Assembly (NCBI RefSeq): GCF_008801405.1
Contig: NZ_VZPV01000001.1
Location: 186,001-250,000 of the forward strand
Origin: Ralstonia insidiosa
Lineage (GTDB): Bacteria > Pseudomonadota > Gammaproteobacteria > Burkholderiales > Burkholderiaceae
Direction: 5' to 3'
DNA: 64,000 nt
Below are positions 53,277-62,327 of the stretch, piece by piece; position 1 is the first letter of the stretch; the number at the start of each line of letters is the position of its first letter. The notes under the pieces were generated by a model. It did not search any database. It saw only the letters and a program-made list of their open reading frames with translations, and had not been told where the DNA came from. Made by a program: the position numbers and the translations under genes.

Positions 53277-54392
53277 ATGATGTGGCAGACACTGGCACGC
53301 CGCTGCGCGTGCGCATTCGCCTGCGCAACCGCCGTTGTGACGCTGACGGCGCATGCGCAAGGCAATACCACCTTCGTTGTCGGACAGTTGGTCGAGCGCG
53401 GAGGCGCCCAGGCCGACTACGCGCGCGACTTCATGGCCGGCGCCAAGGTCGCGTTTGATGCGGCCAACCTGAGTGGTGGCATCAAGGGCCGGCGCATCAG
53501 CCTGATCCGCCGCGACGTCGAACAACCCGAAGCGGTGCCGCAGGCCATCGACATGATCGAGCGCGATCGCGTGGAAGTGCTCTTTGGCGTGAGTGAGCGC
53601 CTGTTGCCCGCGCTGACCGCGTCTGCGGAGATCGCGCGGCGCAATGTGCCGCTGCTGGCACCGCTCTCGGGCGCCACGTCCACGTCCGACAACGTCTGGT
53701 TCATCCGCCCCGACTACGACCACGAGATCGTCGCCGCCCACAACCGCCTGCGCCAGTTCGGCATGCGGCGCATCGCGCTGGTCACCACTGCGGGGTTCGA
53801 TCCGCAACTAGGCGCGCGCCTGCGCAACACGCTGGCAGCCACACCGCCCGCCAAGGGGGATGCTGCCGAGACGCTCGATCTCTACACCCTGACGGGCGAT
53901 CCGGGTGAACTGGCCGCACGCATCGCCCCCACCAAGCCGACTGCCATCATCGTCGCGGGCGACACCCTCGCCTACGCCAGCGTCGGCCGTGCGCTGGCCC
54001 AGCACGGATGGTATGGCTTCCTGGTCGGGCTCTCCTCGGTCAATCCGCAGGTGGCGCGTGAAATTCTCGGCACCGGCTACAGCGGCGGCATGCTGCTCGC
54101 GCAGACCGTACCCAACCCTGCCGTCGGCAACACGAAAATCACGCGCGAACACATCGCACGCATGAAGCAGTTTCTGGATGAGCCGCCCTCAGGGGCAACG
54201 TTGTCGGGTTATATCGCCGCCACGTATCTGATTCAGGCGATGAATGCGGTGGGTGGCAAAGCGGCCGGGGCTGAGTTGCGGCGCGCGCTGCACACGCGTG
54301 CGGATGTGGGGGGATTTACCTTGGATTTCACTCGGGGGAATCGGGGGAGTGAGTTTGTGGATTTGAACTACATCCAGGGGACGGGGAATTAG
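53277..54392 (+). CDS. ABC-type branched-chain amino acid/amide-like binding protein
   Basis: A 371-residue exported protein: signal peptide ending TAHAQ and a Leu/Ile/Val-binding-type periplasmic fold (VVGQLVERGGAQADYARDFM, AKVAFDAANLSGGIKGRRI, VEVLFGVSERLLPALTAS, FIRPDYDHEIVAAH). Signal and start are supported by GGGGGAAGC before the ATG pair at 53277/53280. No permease or ATPase gene is adjacent, so it is an orphan that may pair with a distant transporter or act as a sensor. Ligand unknown. Confidence 0.85.
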   Translation: MMWQTLARRCACAFACATAVVTLTAHAQGNTTFVVGQLVERGGAQADYARDFMAGAKVAFDAANLSGGIKGRRISLIRRDVEQPEAVPQAIDMIERDRVEVLFGVSERLLPALTASAEIARRNVPLLAPLSGATSTSDNVWFIRPDYDHEIVAAHNRLRQFGMRRIALVTTAGFDPQLGARLRNTLAATPPAKGDAAETLDLYTLTGDPGELAARIAPTKPTAIIVAGDTLAYASVGRALAQHGWYGFLVGLSSVNPQVAREILGTGYSGGMLLAQTVPNPAVGNTKITREHIARMKQFLDEPPSGATLSGYIAATYLIQAMNAVGGKAAGAELRRALHTRADVGGFTLDFTRGNRGSEFVDLNYIQGTGN

Positions 54393-54426
54393 GGGGGCCT
54401 AGCACGATCATCTGAGCCGTCAGATG

Positions 54427-54445
54427 TTATAACCAGCGTTATAAT
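54427..54445 (+). promoter_or_regulatory. Operator and -10 of the AbrB/Doc module
   Basis: A perfect inverted repeat TTATAAC-CAGC-GTTATAA (54427-54444) overlaps a consensus -10 TATAAT (54440-54445). It lies 28 bp before the antitoxin start and is the expected binding site for autorepression. The -35 is poor. Confidence 0.65.
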
Positions 54446-54472
54446 GCAGCCGTATATCTGCTGGAGGCGCGC

Positions 54473-54697
54473 ATGCCCACGCTCAAACTCACCACGGTCG
54501 GCAACTCCGTCGGCGTTATCCTGCCGCGCGAGTTACTGGCCAAGCTCCGCGTCGACAAAGGCGACAGCCTGTACGTGGTTGAAACGCCCGAAGGCATCGA
54601 ACTGACGCCCTACCGCCCCGACTTCGCCGCGCAGATGGACGCGGCAGAAGACCTCATGCGCGAGAACCGCGACGTTTTGCGCAAGCTGGCGCAGTAA
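54473..54697 (+). CDS. AbrB/MazE-type antitoxin
   Basis: A 74-residue protein with an N-terminal swapped-hairpin AbrB domain (LKLTTVGNSVGVILPRELLAKLRVDKGDSLYV) and an acidic helical tail (PDFAAQMDAAEDLMRENRDVL) that would cover the toxin. CTGGAGG precedes the ATG. It is followed after 3 bp by a Doc-type toxin and preceded by a palindromic operator on the promoter. The DNA-binding domain differs from the Phd type usually paired with Doc. Confidence 0.88.
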   Translation: MPTLKLTTVGNSVGVILPRELLAKLRVDKGDSLYVVETPEGIELTPYRPDFAAQMDAAEDLMRENRDVLRKLAQ

Positions 54698-54700
54698 GAC

Positions 54701-55093
54701 ATGGCAGAACCGATTTGGGTGCTCGACGCCGTGGTCGATGCGGTGCACAAGCGCCAGCTCGCCGAACACGGTGGCGCAGCAGGGGTTCGGGATGCGGGCC
54801 TGCTCGCATCTGCACTGGCTCGCCCCCGCCACCTATTCGCCTATGCAGAAAACGGTGTTTCTCTCACGCAACTGGCCGCGGCCTACGCATTCGGCATCGC
54901 GCGCAACCATCCCTTCGTTGACGGCAACAAGCGCACGGCGTTCGTTGTCTCGCTGCTGTTTCTGCGCTTGAACGGCTATGCCGTCACAGCTTCACAGGAA
55001 GCCAAGTACGAGACGTTCCTGGCCTTGGCAGATGGAAGCCTGAGCGAAGTCACACTCCAACAATGGCTGGAGCAACACTGCGAACCCGCTTGA
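54701..55093 (+). CDS. doc: Doc-type (Fic family) toxin
   Basis: A 130-residue death-on-curing protein. The Fic-type active site reads NHPFVDGNKRTAF near residue 67, matching the H-x-F-x-D/N-x-N-K-R pattern of Doc, which phosphorylates EF-Tu and stops translation. The first half contains VRDAGLLASALARP, also typical of Doc. It is the second gene of a two-gene module with the AbrB-type antitoxin. Downstream lies a hairpin repeat and then rep. Confidence 0.9.
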   Translation: MAEPIWVLDAVVDAVHKRQLAEHGGAAGVRDAGLLASALARPRHLFAYAENGVSLTQLAAAYAFGIARNHPFVDGNKRTAFVVSLLFLRLNGYAVTASQEAKYETFLALADGSLSEVTLQQWLEQHCEPA

Positions 55094-55120
55094 GGTGCCT
55101 GTCACCCGCAGCATCCCGAC

Positions 55121-55334
55121 GGTTTGGCCGTTCCTGCCCTAGATGGCGCCTTGAATTTCTGTGAGCGGGCGGAAAAAGGAAGGAGGCTTGTCTGAGCGAA
55201 GCGAGTTTGCCTCCTTCCCCGCACGGTCACACAAATTCAAGGGGGTGTCGCCATCTCGGGCGCGCCTTTCTTTTGCTTGGCAAGACAAAGAAAAGTGAGT
55301 CAGCCCCGGCAGGGGATGAAATAGGGGATGGACC
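55121..55334 (+). repeat. Hairpin repeat family, copy 3
   Basis: Same orientation as copy 2: GGTTTGGCC..TTCCTGCCCT, GATGGCGCCTTGAATTTCTG, an inner stem GGAAGGAGGC with complement GCCTCCTTCC around TTGTCTGAGCGAAGCGAG, then the complement arm AAATTCAAGG and the GCCCCGGCAGGGGATGAAAT end. It fills the space between doc and the end of rep. Confidence 0.8.
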
Positions 55335-55348
55335 AAAAGCAAAAAAAA

Positions 55349-57469
55349 TCAGGAAACCACCGGCTTCTTGGCCGACAACAACCCCTTCAACGCCCCCAAC
55401 CGATCCTTAGGTGACATCGCCGGCATCGAATCCTCGGGCGTCGGCCCGGCATCATCACCAAGCTTCATCTCCGCGATATATCGTGACGGCTCACACACCA
55501 CCGTTTCCCGCGCCCGCTTACGCTTCTTGCACCAACTGATATGCAAGCTGCGCTGCGCCCGCGTAATCCCCACGTACATCAGCCGCCGCTCTTCTTCGAT
55601 CTTCTCGTCGGTCAAGTCGTCGTCCTCACGGCAGTGCGGCAGGATGCCCTCCTCCACGCCCACCAGAAACACGTGCGGATACTCCAGCCCCTTGCTCGCA
55701 TGCAGCGTTGAAAGGCGCACCGCATCCGGGTCCTCTTCCCGGCCTTCGAGCATGCTGATCAGCGCGATGGTCTGCGTGAGTTCCAGCAGGTTCTTGCCTT
55801 GGTCCATCAAACCATCGGCATTGTCGAAACCGGTGGCCTCTTCGCTGTCTTGTTTCTCGGGCTTGGTGCCCTTGCGCTTGAGCCAGTCCACAAACTCCAG
55901 CACGTTGGTCCACTTGTTCTGGGCCTGGCGCTCGTCGTAGGTGTCGTACAGGTAGGCCTCGTAGTGGATGCCGCCCATCATCTCGTCGAGCAGCGTGGCG
56001 GCGGGCTCCTTGGCGGCGCGGTCTGACAGCCGCACGATGAACTCGCAGAACACGCGCAGCGGTTCCAACTGGCGCGGTGCGAGTTGCCCTTCAATGCCGC
56101 CCATCATCGCTGCCTCGAACAATGACACCTTCGCCTGCCCCGCGAACGCGCCCAGCACTTCCAGCGTCGCATTGCCCACGCCGCGCTTGGGCGTGGTGAT
56201 GGCGCGGATGAACGCGGGGTCGTCATCGGCATTGGCAATCAGCCGCAGGTACGCACACAAGTCCTTGATCTCGGCCTTGTCGAAAAAGCTCTGCCCGCCC
56301 GAAAGCACATACGGAATGCGCTCACGCCGCAGGATTTGCTCGAACAGCCGCGCCTGGAAGTTGCCGCGATACAGGATCGCGTAATCGCGAAACTGCGCGC
56401 GGCGCTCGAACTTGTGCGCGGAGAGCTTGAAGACCACGCTCTCGGCCTCGTGCTCTTCATCGTTGGCGCTGGTGACGTTGATGGCATCGCCCATGCCGTG
56501 CTCGCTCCACAGCGTCTTCTCGAACAGCTTCGGGTTCTGCGCGATGACCGCGTTGGCCGCATTCAGGATGCGCACCGTGGAGCGGTAATTCTGCTCCAGC
56601 TTGATCACCTTCAGGTTCGGGAAATCCGTCTGCAGCAGCTTGAGGTTGTCGAGCGTCGCACCGCGCCAGCCATAGATGGCCTGGTCGTCATCACCCACCG
56701 CCGTGAAGGCCGGCGCACGCAGGTGCGAACCACCCGCCAGCAGCTTCAGCAGCTGGTACTGGCAGGCGTTGGTGTCTTGGTACTCATCGACGAGGAAGTA
56801 GCGCAGGCGGTTCTGCCACTTCAGGCGCACCTCCTCATTGCGCGCGAACAGCTCGGCGGGAATGCGGATCAGGTCATCAAAGTCCACCGCCTGATACGCA
56901 TGCAGCGTGGCGACGTAGTTGCGGTAGACCAGCGCGGCCTGGTGTTCATCGACGTTGTTGTTGGCGAGCGCTTCGGCAATCGCGGTTTCCGGTTCGACGA
57001 GACCGTTCTTCCATAGCGAGATCGTGCTCTGCACGCGGCGGATCAGTTGCTTGTCGGTGGTCGCCAGCTGCTCCTGGATCATGCCGAAGCAGTCGTCCGA
57101 ATCCATGATCGAGAAGCGCGGCTTGAGGCCCACGTGCTCGGCCTCCGCACGCAGGATCTGCACCCCCAGCGAGTGGAACGTACACACCGTCAACTGCTTG
57201 ATGGGGATGCGCTTGCCGTCGGCGCGCGTCTGGCCATCCATCAGCTTGGCCACGCGCTCCTGCATTTCCTTGGCCGCCTTGTTGGTGAACGTGACGGCGG
57301 CGATGTGCTTTGGCTCGAAGCCCTTGTCGAGAATCAGGTGCGCGATCTTCTGCGTGATCACGCGCGTCTTGCCGGAGCCCGCGCCGGCCAGCACCAGGCA
57401 CGGGCCGTCGAGGTAGTGCACACCTTCGGATTGGGCAGCGTTGAGCCCGTGGGCGAGACCAGAGGACAT
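55349..57469 (-). CDS. rep: ATP-dependent DNA helicase Rep
   Basis: A 706-residue superfamily 1A helicase. Walker A is AGAGSGKTRV, then VTFTNKAAKEMQER (Ia), FLVDEYQDTN (II), VGDDDQAIYGWRG (III), KLEQNYRS (IV), and LSTLHASKGLEYPHVF with YVGITRAQ (V, VI). The first residues LNAAQSEGVHY and length close to E. coli Rep favour Rep over UvrD. It unwinds 3' to 5' ahead of stalled forks. The ATG at 57469 fits the family start although no Shine-Dalgarno site is visible; the frame continues to 57568. Confidence 0.93.
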   Translation of the reverse strand: MSSGLAHGLNAAQSEGVHYLDGPCLVLAGAGSGKTRVITQKIAHLILDKGFEPKHIAAVTFTNKAAKEMQERVAKLMDGQTRADGKRIPIKQLTVCTFHSLGVQILRAEAEHVGLKPRFSIMDSDDCFGMIQEQLATTDKQLIRRVQSTISLWKNGLVEPETAIAEALANNNVDEHQAALVYRNYVATLHAYQAVDFDDLIRIPAELFARNEEVRLKWQNRLRYFLVDEYQDTNACQYQLLKLLAGGSHLRAPAFTAVGDDDQAIYGWRGATLDNLKLLQTDFPNLKVIKLEQNYRSTVRILNAANAVIAQNPKLFEKTLWSEHGMGDAINVTSANDEEHEAESVVFKLSAHKFERRAQFRDYAILYRGNFQARLFEQILRRERIPYVLSGGQSFFDKAEIKDLCAYLRLIANADDDPAFIRAITTPKRGVGNATLEVLGAFAGQAKVSLFEAAMMGGIEGQLAPRQLEPLRVFCEFIVRLSDRAAKEPAATLLDEMMGGIHYEAYLYDTYDERQAQNKWTNVLEFVDWLKRKGTKPEKQDSEEATGFDNADGLMDQGKNLLELTQTIALISMLEGREEDPDAVRLSTLHASKGLEYPHVFLVGVEEGILPHCREDDDLTDEKIEEERRLMYVGITRAQRSLHISWCKKRKRARETVVCEPSRYIAEMKLGDDAGPTPEDSMPAMSPKDRLGALKGLLSAKKPVVS

Positions 57470-57970
57470 GGGGACAGGCGGAGAAAAGCAGGCGGGAAGG
57501 TACAGCGGAGGGCGATGGTAGCACGCACGGGCGACAGGGCTTGGGGCCTCATCTGGCGTGGCGCGCACATGACTCGGCGCCGTACCGGTCAGGCATTTTC
57601 AGACGTGTTCCTGCAGGTGATTTTGAGATGCTCTGCTGGAGCTCACCGGCAAGCTGACCGTCCTGGCGTTCAACCCAACGTCTATGGATTGGCCAGCGTC
57701 AAACCCAAAAATAAGAATTTGCCGATCTTTGGGATTTTTCGTAACGGAGAAAATCGCGTCACATCGCGTCAACGGTGTCACGGACAGCAACACGGCGCAC
57801 AGGATGCCGCGTGTTATCAGCGCTTTCTGATTCTTCAATTTCCGCAATTCATTGCGATTGCCATACAAATCGACGGAACTCATCCCTCGATTTCTCCAGA
57901 CTCTGCGGCCGCCGATCAATGACATGGATCGGCTCGGAATTCCACTTTTATTCCCGCAGGGGGGATTGAT
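57470..57970. other. Intergenic region before the adhesin gene
   Basis: About 500 bp between rep and the trimeric autotransporter. It is AT-richer than the flanks in the second half (57710-57900). It probably holds both promoters. No gene, repeat or clear operator was recognised. The G-rich ribosome-binding site of the adhesin lies at its end. Confidence 0.4.
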
Positions 57971-60166
57971 ATGAACAAGGCATATCGCGTTGTGTTCAAC
58001 AAGGCGACTGGCGTATGGATGGCGGTTTCGGAGATCGCGCGTGGGCGCGGCAAGGGGCGTTCCGTTGTGCGGCCAGTGGGCGCCGCGCTGATCGCAAGCG
58101 CAGCATTGTTTTCTGCGCCTGGGGCGATGGCGCAAGTTCTGATCGAGCAGCCGGACGATGGGGGGCCGATCAATATTGGCAGCAGCGTGACCGGGGGCTC
58201 CGTCAGTTTCTCCAACGTAGCGGGCCAAAACCGTCGCCTCACGGGTATTGAGAACGGTGTTGGCACAACCGATGCCGTGACCGTCAATCAGCTCAACGGT
58301 GCTCTCACCGCGCTCGGTGGGCGTATCAACAGTGTGACAGGCGCGATTGTTGCCCCGACATACACGCTGGGCGCAGACAGCAAGGGAGGCACAACGTACT
58401 CCACCGTGCCAGGCGCGCTGGGCAACTTGGATGACCGGATCAAGGGTAACACCGCCAGCATCGTCAACAACACCACCAACATCGCCAACCTGACCAACGG
58501 CACGGCCGGCATGGTCCAACAGGCCACGGCTGGCGCTGAGATCACCGTAGCAAAAGACACCGATGGCGACGCAGTGAACTTCGGCGGCAAGGGCGCGGAC
58601 GGCAGCCCCATCACGCGCAAGCTGACCAACGTAACGGCTGGCACGAACGCCACTGACGCCGTCAACTTCAGTCAGTTGAGCGACGTCAACAACACGGCTG
58701 AACAGGCCGCCACCAAGGCGAACAACTCGGTCCAGTACGACGCTGCTGGCGACACCATCACTCTCACGAACCCGGCGACTGGCACTGGCCCCGTGCAGAT
58801 CAAGAACGTGGCTGCCGGCACGGCTGACACCGACGCCGTAAACAAGAGCCAGCTCGACAGCGTCAAGGCCGTGGCCGACAACGCCGTGCAGTACGACAGT
58901 GCAGCCAAGAATAGCGTCACGCTGGGCAATGCCGGCACGCCGGTCAAGCTCTCGAACGTGGCCGATGGTGCAGTGGCTTCGGACAGCAAGGACGCTGTCA
59001 ACGGTGGCCAACTGTTCGACGTCAAGAGCACGGCTGAGCAGGCTGCAAAGGCTGCCGCCAACTCTGTTCAGTACGACGCTGCGGGCAACACCATCACCCT
59101 CACGAACCCGGTGACTGGCACGGGCCCCGTGCAGATCAAGAACGTGGCAGCCGGTACGGACGACACTGACGCCGTCAACGTCAAGCAGCTCAAGGACGCA
59201 GGTCTGGTGGGCAGTGATGGCACGCTGGCCAACGTTGTGACATACGACAGCGATAAGAAGGACAGCGTTACTCTGGGTGGCCTGAAGGACGATGGTACGG
59301 GCGCCATGGTTCCGGCAACGGCACCGGTCAAGCTGTCGAACATCGCCAATGGCGTGAATGCCAATGACGCCGTCAACTTCAGCCAGCTCAATGGCGTAGG
59401 TAGCGCGTTGGGCGGCGGTGCTGGGTTCAACAACGGTGTGTGGACCGGCCCGACCTACACCTTCCGGAATGGCGACCAGTCGACCACTGTGGGCGATGCA
59501 CTCTCGAAGTTGGATAACCGCGTTTTCACCCTGGAAGGCAGCAGCGTCGGCGGCGGTAGCGCTGCCAACGACAAGTTCTCCGGTAGCGGTGCAAACAACG
59601 GTAATCCCGGCCAGAAGGAGGAGGCCGTAGCATCGGGGGCCTACGCTACGGCATCGGGTGCCAACGCGGTTGCCAAGGGCCAAAACTCCACGGCGACGGG
59701 CGCCAATGCCCGGGCAACCGCAGACAACAGTGTCGCCTTGGGTGCCGGCTCGATCGCGGATACGGCCAACACGGTGTCCGTCGGCTCCGTTGGCAACGAA
59801 CGCGCCATTACCAACGTTGCGGAAGGTACGAACCCCACCGATGCGGTCAACAAGGCACAAATGGATCGTCAAATTGCAGGCGTGCAAAACAGCGTCGGCA
59901 ACCTGCAGAACCAAGTCAGCCAGATCGACAGCAAGGTCAACCGCGTAGGTGCCATGAACGCGGCCATGTCCACGATGATGGCGAGCGCGGCCGGTCTGCA
60001 GACCGACAACCGCATGGCCATCGGCACGGGTCTGTATCGCGGTGAAACCGCACTGGCGATCGGCTACCAGCGCAAGGTCGGCTCGCGCGCCACGGTGACG
60101 ATCGGCGGTTCTACCGCTGGCGGCAAGGAGTACAACGTGGGCGTGGGCGCTGGTTTCGGCTGGTAA
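57971..60166 (+). CDS. Trimeric autotransporter adhesin (YadA-like)
   Basis: A 731-residue type Vc adhesin. The N-terminus is an extended signal peptide (ESPR: MNKAYRVVFNKATGVWMAVSE) with cleavage near GAMAQ. The passenger contains seven DAV-type neck motifs (for example TDAVNFSQL, KDAVNGGQL, TDAVNVKQL) separated by stalk segments, two long VQYDAAG...TGPVQIKNVAAGT repeats, and YadA-head-like repeats (NSTATGAN, DNSVALGAGS) near residue 560-600. The last 75 residues are the YadA anchor (MSTMMASAAGLQ, GETALAIGYQRKVG). It probably mediates attachment as a surface trimer. Confidence 0.93.
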   Translation: MNKAYRVVFNKATGVWMAVSEIARGRGKGRSVVRPVGAALIASAALFSAPGAMAQVLIEQPDDGGPINIGSSVTGGSVSFSNVAGQNRRLTGIENGVGTTDAVTVNQLNGALTALGGRINSVTGAIVAPTYTLGADSKGGTTYSTVPGALGNLDDRIKGNTASIVNNTTNIANLTNGTAGMVQQATAGAEITVAKDTDGDAVNFGGKGADGSPITRKLTNVTAGTNATDAVNFSQLSDVNNTAEQAATKANNSVQYDAAGDTITLTNPATGTGPVQIKNVAAGTADTDAVNKSQLDSVKAVADNAVQYDSAAKNSVTLGNAGTPVKLSNVADGAVASDSKDAVNGGQLFDVKSTAEQAAKAAANSVQYDAAGNTITLTNPVTGTGPVQIKNVAAGTDDTDAVNVKQLKDAGLVGSDGTLANVVTYDSDKKDSVTLGGLKDDGTGAMVPATAPVKLSNIANGVNANDAVNFSQLNGVGSALGGGAGFNNGVWTGPTYTFRNGDQSTTVGDALSKLDNRVFTLEGSSVGGGSAANDKFSGSGANNGNPGQKEEAVASGAYATASGANAVAKGQNSTATGANARATADNSVALGAGSIADTANTVSVGSVGNERAITNVAEGTNPTDAVNKAQMDRQIAGVQNSVGNLQNQVSQIDSKVNRVGAMNAAMSTMMASAAGLQTDNRMAIGTGLYRGETALAIGYQRKVGSRATVTIGGSTAGGKEYNVGVGAGFGW

Positions 60167-60192
60167 CCCACCGTCGTTGATGGTGTGAAGTA

Positions 60193-60233
60193 AAACGGGC
60201 GCGCGGGTCTCCACTGCACGCCCGTTTCTTTTT
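60193..60233 (+). terminator. Terminator of the adhesin gene
   Basis: AAACGGGCG and CGCCCGTTT form the stem around a 17-base loop and are followed by CTTTTTAT. It lies 27 bp after the adhesin stop. Confidence 0.8.
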
Positions 60234-60366
60234 ATGGGCGCAATCGTTTGTGCCCCTCGCTTTTTCCGATGGCGTTACACGGCTCACGTGCCTTGACACG
60301 TCCCACGAAGTGCGGCCAGTTTTTTGGGCAGCATTGCTGCCAAAAAGCGCCGCCGACTCGCCCTGA

Positions 60367-60395
60367 TTGACAATCCCAGCCCCCTTCCGTAAATT
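60367..60395 (+). promoter_or_regulatory. Promoter of the gcv operon
   Basis: A consensus -35 TTGACA (60367-60372) and a -10 TAAATT (60390-60395) are spaced by 17 bp. Transcription would start near 60402, directly in front of the riboswitch. Confidence 0.7.
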
Positions 60396-60404
60396 CCGCC
60401 CATC

Positions 60405-60632
60405 CATCCGGGAGAGCGTGCCCGCCGCACACGGCCAGGCACCGCCGAAGGGGTAGCACCCGAAAACTCTCAGGCATCCAGGACCGGGTGGATCGGCCAG
60501 ACATGCGTCTGACCGCACTCTGGAGAGCTGGCGCTGCACGACCACTGCAGGCGCCCACCGAAGGGGCTCACGAACGGCGCGCACCGCTATGCGCTCTGCT
60601 CGCAATCTCTCAGGTACCAAGGACAGAGGGGC
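60405..60632 (+). ncRNA. Tandem glycine riboswitch
   Basis: Two glycine aptamers lie in tandem. The first has the paired GGGAGAG...CTCTCAGGC segments, GCCGAAGGGG core and ACCGGG end (about 60405-60490). The second repeats CTGGAGAG, CACCGAAGGGG and CTCTCAGGTACCAAGGACAGAGGGG (about 60514-60630). These conserved cores define the class, which in most cases turns gcv genes on when glycine is plentiful. It lies 130 bp before gcvT. Confidence 0.93.
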
Positions 60633-60764
60633 CATCCGCGCAGCTTGCATCTTCATGGCGTCACCATGAGGCATCAGGCTGTGCGGGTGGCCTTTTTTGC
60701 TTTTTGGTCCCCGATCCATGCGCCGCGCCCAGGCCACCGGCGGCGCACTCAGCCGAGAGATTCC

Positions 60765-61892
60765 ATGACGCTCCAACACACGCCGCTCAATGCCATCCAC
60801 CGCTCGCTGGGCGCCCGCATGGTCGACTTTGGCGGCTGGGACATGCCCGTCAACTACGGCTCCCAGATCGAAGAACACCACGCCGTGCGCCAAGACGCAG
60901 GCATCTTCGACGTCTCGCACATGTGCGTGGTCGACCTCACCGGCGCGCGCGTGCGCGATTTCCTGCGTGGGCTGCTGGCCAACAACGTCGACAAGCTGCA
61001 AACCCCGGGCAAGGCGCTTTACAGCTGCATGCTCAACCCCAAGGGCGGCGTGATCGACGACCTGATCGTCTACTTCTTCCGCGAAGACTGGTTCCGCCTG
61101 GTGGTCAACGCCGGCACTGCGCCGACTGACCTGGAGTGGATCGTCGCGCAGAACGAAGCCGCCGGCACGGGCGTAACCATCACGCCGCGCCGCTCCGACA
61201 ACAACGCCGGCGCCGAGCCGCTGGGCATCCTCGCCGTGCAGGGCCCGAACGCCCGCGCCAAAACGTACGCCGCGCTGCCGGGCACGCAGGCCGTGGGCGA
61301 GGCGCTCAAGCCGTTCAACGCAGGCTTCGTCACCGTGGATGGCGTGGGCGAGATCATGGTCGCCCGTACTGGCTACACCGGGGAAGACGGCTTCGAACTG
61401 GTGGTGCCCGCCTCGCAAATCGCCGGCGTGTGGGAACGCCTGCTGCAAGCCGGCGTCCGCCCGGCCGGTCTGGGTGCACGCGACACGCTGCGCCTGGAGG
61501 CCGGCATGAACCTCTACGGCCAGGACATGGACGAGCACGTCTCGCCGCTCGACGCGGGTCTGGCCTGGACGGTCGATCTGCAAAGCGAACGCGACTTCAC
61601 CGGCAAGGCGGCACTGCAAGCCGGTGGCCAGCGCGAGCAGTTCGTCGGCCTGATCCTGCGCGACAAGGGCGGCGTGCTGCGCGCCCACCAAAAGGTCATC
61701 ACCCCCGCCGGTGACGGCGAGATCACCAGCGGCACGTTCAGCCCGAGCCTGTCGCTCTCCATCGCGCTGGCGCGCTTGCCCAAGGATGTGGCCATCGGCA
61801 CCGACGTGCAGGTCGAGATCCGCGACCGCAAGTTGACCGCGACTGTGGTTAAACTGCCGTTCGTGCGCAATGGCAAGGCGCTGGTCAGCTGA
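60765..61892 (+). CDS. gcvT: Aminomethyltransferase, glycine cleavage T-protein
   Basis: A 375-residue T-protein: MVDFGGWDMPVNY, DVSHMCVVDLTGARVRDFL, the folate-binding ARTGYTGEDGFELVV segment and ARDTLRLEAGMNLYGQDM. It transfers the methylene group from the H-protein-bound intermediate to tetrahydrofolate and frees ammonia. The ATG at 60765 is behind GAGAG; the upstream ATG at 60645 lies in the riboswitch expression platform. It is the first gene of gcvT-gcvH-gcvP. Confidence 0.97.
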   Translation: MTLQHTPLNAIHRSLGARMVDFGGWDMPVNYGSQIEEHHAVRQDAGIFDVSHMCVVDLTGARVRDFLRGLLANNVDKLQTPGKALYSCMLNPKGGVIDDLIVYFFREDWFRLVVNAGTAPTDLEWIVAQNEAAGTGVTITPRRSDNNAGAEPLGILAVQGPNARAKTYAALPGTQAVGEALKPFNAGFVTVDGVGEIMVARTGYTGEDGFELVVPASQIAGVWERLLQAGVRPAGLGARDTLRLEAGMNLYGQDMDEHVSPLDAGLAWTVDLQSERDFTGKAALQAGGQREQFVGLILRDKGGVLRAHQKVITPAGDGEITSGTFSPSLSLSIALARLPKDVAIGTDVQVEIRDRKLTATVVKLPFVRNGKALVS

Positions 61893-61935
61893 ACCCCCGA
61901 ATTCCACTCATTCCAAATCTTCCGGAGAACCTTTC

Positions 61936-62316
61936 ATGAGCAACATCCCCGCCGATCTGAAGTACACCGAACACGACGAGTGGATCCGCGTTGAAGCCGA
62001 CGGCACGCTGACCATCGGCATCACCGATTTCGCACAAGACGCGCTGGGCGACATCGTGTTCCTCGAATTGCCGGACGCTGGGCGCACCGTCGCCAAGGAC
62101 GAAGCGATTGCCGTGGTGGAATCGGTCAAGGCTGCCTCCGACATCTACGCCCCGGTGTCGGGCGAGATCGTCGCCAAGAATGAGGATGCTGCTGGCGCAC
62201 CGGAGTCGGTCAACGCCGACGCCTACGCCGCGTGGCTGTTCAAGATCAAGCCGACCAACGCCGACGACGTGAACGCCCTGCTGTCGGCCGAGCAGTACAC
62301 CACCAAGATCGGCTAA
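61936..62316 (+). CDS. gcvH: Glycine cleavage H-protein
   Basis: A 126-residue lipoyl carrier with the lipoylated lysine in VVESVKAASD and the usual KYTEHDEWIRVE start and YAAWLFKIKP end. It shuttles the aminomethyl group between P-, T- and L-proteins. It follows gcvT by 43 bp. A terminator-like hairpin stands between it and gcvP. Confidence 0.97.
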   Translation: MSNIPADLKYTEHDEWIRVEADGTLTIGITDFAQDALGDIVFLELPDAGRTVAKDEAIAVVESVKAASDIYAPVSGEIVAKNEDAAGAPESVNADAYAAWLFKIKPTNADDVNALLSAEQYTTKIG

Positions 62317-62327
62317 GCCGGTCCTTC

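Noticed and set aside
57599..60214. 871-residue frame opposite the adhesin gene
   Set aside because: It is a shadow of the repeat-rich adhesin frame; its composition (Val/His/Arg-rich, no domain) and lack of start signals do not support a gene.
60320..60346. TTTTTGGGCAGC...GCTGCCAAAAA hairpin before the gcv promoter
   Set aside because: It could be a second terminator for the adhesin transcript, but one arm has an extra base and a good terminator already lies at 60193-60233.
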